Source: Saprospiraceae bacterium (GTDB lineage: Bacteria; Bacteroidota; Bacteroidia; Chitinophagales; Saprospiraceae). From it: 64,000 nucleotides of DNA. Positions within the stretch are counted from its first letter, which is position 1. Every line of letters begins with the position of its first letter. The notes under the pieces are model-generated. The model was not told the DNA's origin, searched no databases, and saw nothing but the letters and a program-made list of their open reading frames with translations. Below are positions 62,095 to 64,000 of this stretch, one piece after another. The translations under genes and the position numbers were made by a program. Location: NCBI GenBank assembly GCA_016787415.1, contig JAEUUT010000055.1, forward strand, positions 1-64,000, written 5' to 3'.

Positions 62095-63132
62095 ATGCAA
62101 AGGCGTACGTTTTTGTCGGCGGTCGGCCTGTCTGCGCTGGCATGGCGTACGCCTTTGTTTCGATCTATGGAAACAACCGATTCACTCAAACTGCACAAAC
62201 CGCCGCGCCTGCAAGCGGGCATGACGGTGGGACTGATTGCACCTGCCAGTTCTTTTACGCCCGAGAAATACGAGGCTGCCCGAAAAAACCTGACCGCCCT
62301 GGGGCTCAAAATAGTGGAGTCACCGCACCTGCACGAAAAGAATGGCTACCTCGCCGGCACGGATGAGCAGCGTTTGTCTGACCTGTACTGGGCATTTGAA
62401 ACGCCCGGCATCGACGCCGTGTGGTGCATTCGGGGCGGATATGGGTGCAGCCGCCTGTTGCCGATGATAGATTTCAACCGCATTCGCCGACACCGCAAGG
62501 TGTTTATCGGGTACAGCGACGTGACGGCATTGCACCTGGCCATTCAACAGCATACCGGACTGGTTACTTTTCATGGCCCGGTGGCGGCGTCGGAATTTCC
62601 GGCCAATACGCTGCAACATTTTCGTTCGGTGCTGATGGAACCCCTCACACCTTATATAGTACGCATTCCGGATTCGGCCGATTTACCTGCCGACGACCTG
62701 TACCAGCCATTTGTCATCACGCCCGGCTCGGCTTCCGGCCCGCTTTGTGGTGGCAACCTGACCTTGCTGGCAGCCCTCGTGGGCACGTCCTTTGCGCCGT
62801 TGTATCGCAACAAACTGGTTTTTATAGAAGATGTGGGCGAACAACCCTATCGCATCGACCGCATGCTCACCCAAATGCTGCAAGGCTCCGACCTGCGCCA
62901 GGCTGCGGGCATCGCGCTGGGTGTTTTTGCAGATTGCAAGTCCAAAGGCAGCGAGCCTTCTCAAACTGTAGCCGATACCCTGCGCGACCGGCTTGGCCCG
63001 CTCGGCATTCCGGTTTTGTATGGCTTGCCGTTCGGGCATGTGGCGCATCAAATGACATTTCCATACGGGATACAGGCAGCGCTGAATGCGAACGAAGGCA
63101 GCCTGACGCTGCTGGAGAAAGCGGTTTTGTGA
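62095..63132 (+). CDS. ldcA: LD-carboxypeptidase (S66, muramoyltetrapeptide carboxypeptidase)
   Basis: A 345-residue protein starting MQRRTFLSAVGLSALAW, which has a twin-Arg-like signal for export. The S66 serine is Ser141 ('FIGYSDVTALH'); the Glu in 'VFIEDVGEQPYRIDRML' and His in 'FGHVAHQMTFPYG' complete the triad. It removes the terminal D-Ala from murein tetrapeptides. An export signal is unusual for recycling enzymes that act in the cytoplasm, but is known in Bacteroidota. The TGA stop lies in a GAGTCCTGAGTC array. Confidence 0.93.
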   Translation: MQRRTFLSAVGLSALAWRTPLFRSMETTDSLKLHKPPRLQAGMTVGLIAPASSFTPEKYEAARKNLTALGLKIVESPHLHEKNGYLAGTDEQRLSDLYWAFETPGIDAVWCIRGGYGCSRLLPMIDFNRIRRHRKVFIGYSDVTALHLAIQQHTGLVTFHGPVAASEFPANTLQHFRSVLMEPLTPYIVRIPDSADLPADDLYQPFVITPGSASGPLCGGNLTLLAALVGTSFAPLYRNKLVFIEDVGEQPYRIDRMLTQMLQGSDLRQAAGIALGVFADCKSKGSEPSQTVADTLRDRLGPLGIPVLYGLPFGHVAHQMTFPYGIQAALNANEGSLTLLEKAVL

Positions 63133-63268
63133 GTCCTGAGTCCTAAGTCCTGAGTCCTGAGTCTGTAGAGTACACCTCGTTAAGATTGGCATCTACGAAT
63201 ATTTGGACCAAGGGTAATAAGGTGTACTCTACGGACTCAGGACTCAGGACTTACGACTCAGGACTCAC
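63129..63268. repeat. Word-array palindrome, GAGTCCTGAGTC family
   Basis: The arms 63129-63177 and 63220-63268 match at 47 of 49 positions, with GTAGAGTACACCT on the loop side. The 42-base loop shares 'GGCATCTA' and 'CCAAGGGTAA' with the copy at 23204-23336. It begins on the stop codon of ldcA; 63269-63372 is otherwise empty. Confidence 0.95.
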
Positions 63269-63372
63269 AAAAAACTGTCGCTTGCCCGGCAAAAAAAACA
63301 CCCATCCTGCCCTCATTGCAGATACAGACAAGCCTTTCCCAAACATTCTGCTGTTATTTTCTTTCGAAAGCC

Positions 63373-63401
63373 TTTGGTTTCCTCCAATCTCTCTATATTT
63401 G
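63373..63401 (+). promoter_or_regulatory. Promoter of secDF, TTTG-N17-TATATTTG
   Basis: TTTG (63373-63376) and TATATTTG (63394-63401) match the consensus with a 17-base spacer. The start would be near 63408, about 80 bases before the ATG at 63489. Confidence 0.72.
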
Positions 63402-63488
63402 CGCACTTTTTTTGGAAAGTACGGGAAACCCCGTGCTTCCAGTTACCATGTGTATCACCTTATTCGGTCAATTTATTACGAACGAAGT

Positions 63489-64000
63489 ATGCAAAGCAAA
63501 GGCGTTGTCAGATTTTTCTTTATCGCCCTTACGTTGGTCTGTCTGTATCAATTTGCGCTCGTCATCCCGACGAACAACATTGAAAGCCAGGCCCGGGGTT
63601 ATGCCGACCAGATGTTGGCGAAAGAACCCAATGTAAGTTGGCGCACCCATTACAGCGAATACCTGGACTCTCTGTCCACAGAAACGGTTTTCACCATTCC
63701 GCTGATCAAAAAATTCACTTACCTCGACCTGAAGAAGAGCCAGTTGGCGATGGGTCTTGACCTGAAAGGCGGTATGAACGTGTTGTTGCAGGTAGACCTG
63801 CGCGACTTTCTGAAAAACCTCTCCGGCAATTCCACCGATCCTGCTTTTGCAAAAGCGCTCGATAAAGCCACCGAACGCCAGAAAACGGAGCAGGCCGACT
63901 ATATCACGCTGTTTGCGCAGGCATGGCAGGAAGAAAGCGGCGGCAAAACGCTGGCGTCTCTGTTTGCCCGCAACGAAAGCCTGAAAGGCCAGGTTAATTT
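63489..64000 (+). CDS. secDF: Protein translocase SecDF, N-terminal part (3' end outside window)
   Basis: About 170 residues from the start ATG (MQSKGVVRFFFIALTLVCLY) to the window end, no stop. One N-terminal helix (~6-25) is followed by 'LDLKKSQLAMGLDLKGGMNVLL', which contains the SecD block LDLKGG. The spacer between is long, as usual for the large fused SecDF of Bacteroidota (around 1000 residues). SecDF uses the proton gradient to pull proteins across the inner membrane. It was missed by simple ORF listing since it runs off the end. Confidence 0.93.
   Translation, partial: MQSKGVVRFFFIALTLVCLYQFALVIPTNNIESQARGYADQMLAKEPNVSWRTHYSEYLDSLSTETVFTIPLIKKFTYLDLKKSQLAMGLDLKGGMNVLLQVDLRDFLKNLSGNSTDPAFAKALDKATERQKTEQADYITLFAQAWQEESGGKTLASLFARNESLKGQVN

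Overview
The window reads as a chromosomal segment of a Bacteroidota bacterium, most likely from the Saprospiria/Saprospiraceae side (inference, no search was run). The evidence is: several secreted proteins with the C-terminal sorting domain of the type IX secretion system (T9SS); a TPR / beta-propeller / OmpA lipoprotein like PorE; many lipoprotein signal peptides; promoters of the TTTG-N19-TAnnTTTG type; no clear Shine-Dalgarno sequences; and clade-typical families (DUF2480, DUF2027-Smr, a one-piece SecDF, LytTR two-component pair, BlaI-M56 pair). No tRNA, rRNA, CRISPR array, prophage or transposase gene was found. The gene content is mainly housekeeping and envelope.

Layout. 1-11.4 kb: a partial polysaccharide deacetylase, a PQQ-type sugar dehydrogenase, an SDR / DUF2256 / TIGR03643 operon, a beta-propeller lipoprotein, a T9SS kelch-like protein, an AspT/YidE-type transporter, an M64 peptidase and a double GNAT protein. 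11.3-23 kb: an MpaB-like oxygenase, KatG, a CPBP protease, a TfoX-N protein, a PIG-L deacetylase, a T9SS esterase, DUF2480, ScpB and a PhoD-like phosphatase. 23-33 kb: the PorE-like OmpA protein, two paralogous dihaem cytochrome c peroxidases, and several lipoproteins of unknown function. 33-47 kb: rpsO-pnp, dacB, blaI-M56, psd, asd, a coiled-coil protein with LEA-like 11-mers, and PolX. 47-64 kb: a DPPR-synthase-like UbiA protein, a trans-sulfuration enzyme, a glycosyltransferase, argB-M20-argH, an FG-GAP T9SS protein, a LytS/LytTR pair, a VapBC-like pair, a DUF2027-Smr protein, a NagX-like acyltransferase with LdcA, and the start of secDF.

The striking feature is between the genes. About twenty intergenic spaces carry long inverted repeats. 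In most of them the arms are arrays of a short degenerate word, and the word differs from family to family, for example GTGAGAGG, GAGTCCTGAGTC, GGGTTGATAAGG, TTATCGGTTATTAG, GTGAGTAGTGAGTGG, CGCAGAACT, GATGAATGATGAAC, GAGTTATGAG, ACGGATTTACACGG, GTGTTCG and GTGTTTTA. Arms reach 71 bp with no mismatch. Members of one family share a loop or core sequence, and one core word (GTAGAGTACAC) is shared by families whose arm words are unrelated. In ten genes the stop codon lies inside or on the edge of such an array. No named repeat class that I know accounts for this, and it is the best candidate for an undescribed system in the window. Separate from it are a MITE-like element (29992-30158), a 330-bp nested palindromic element (56281-56607), and a 48-bp perfect palindrome in front of the blaI-type regulator.
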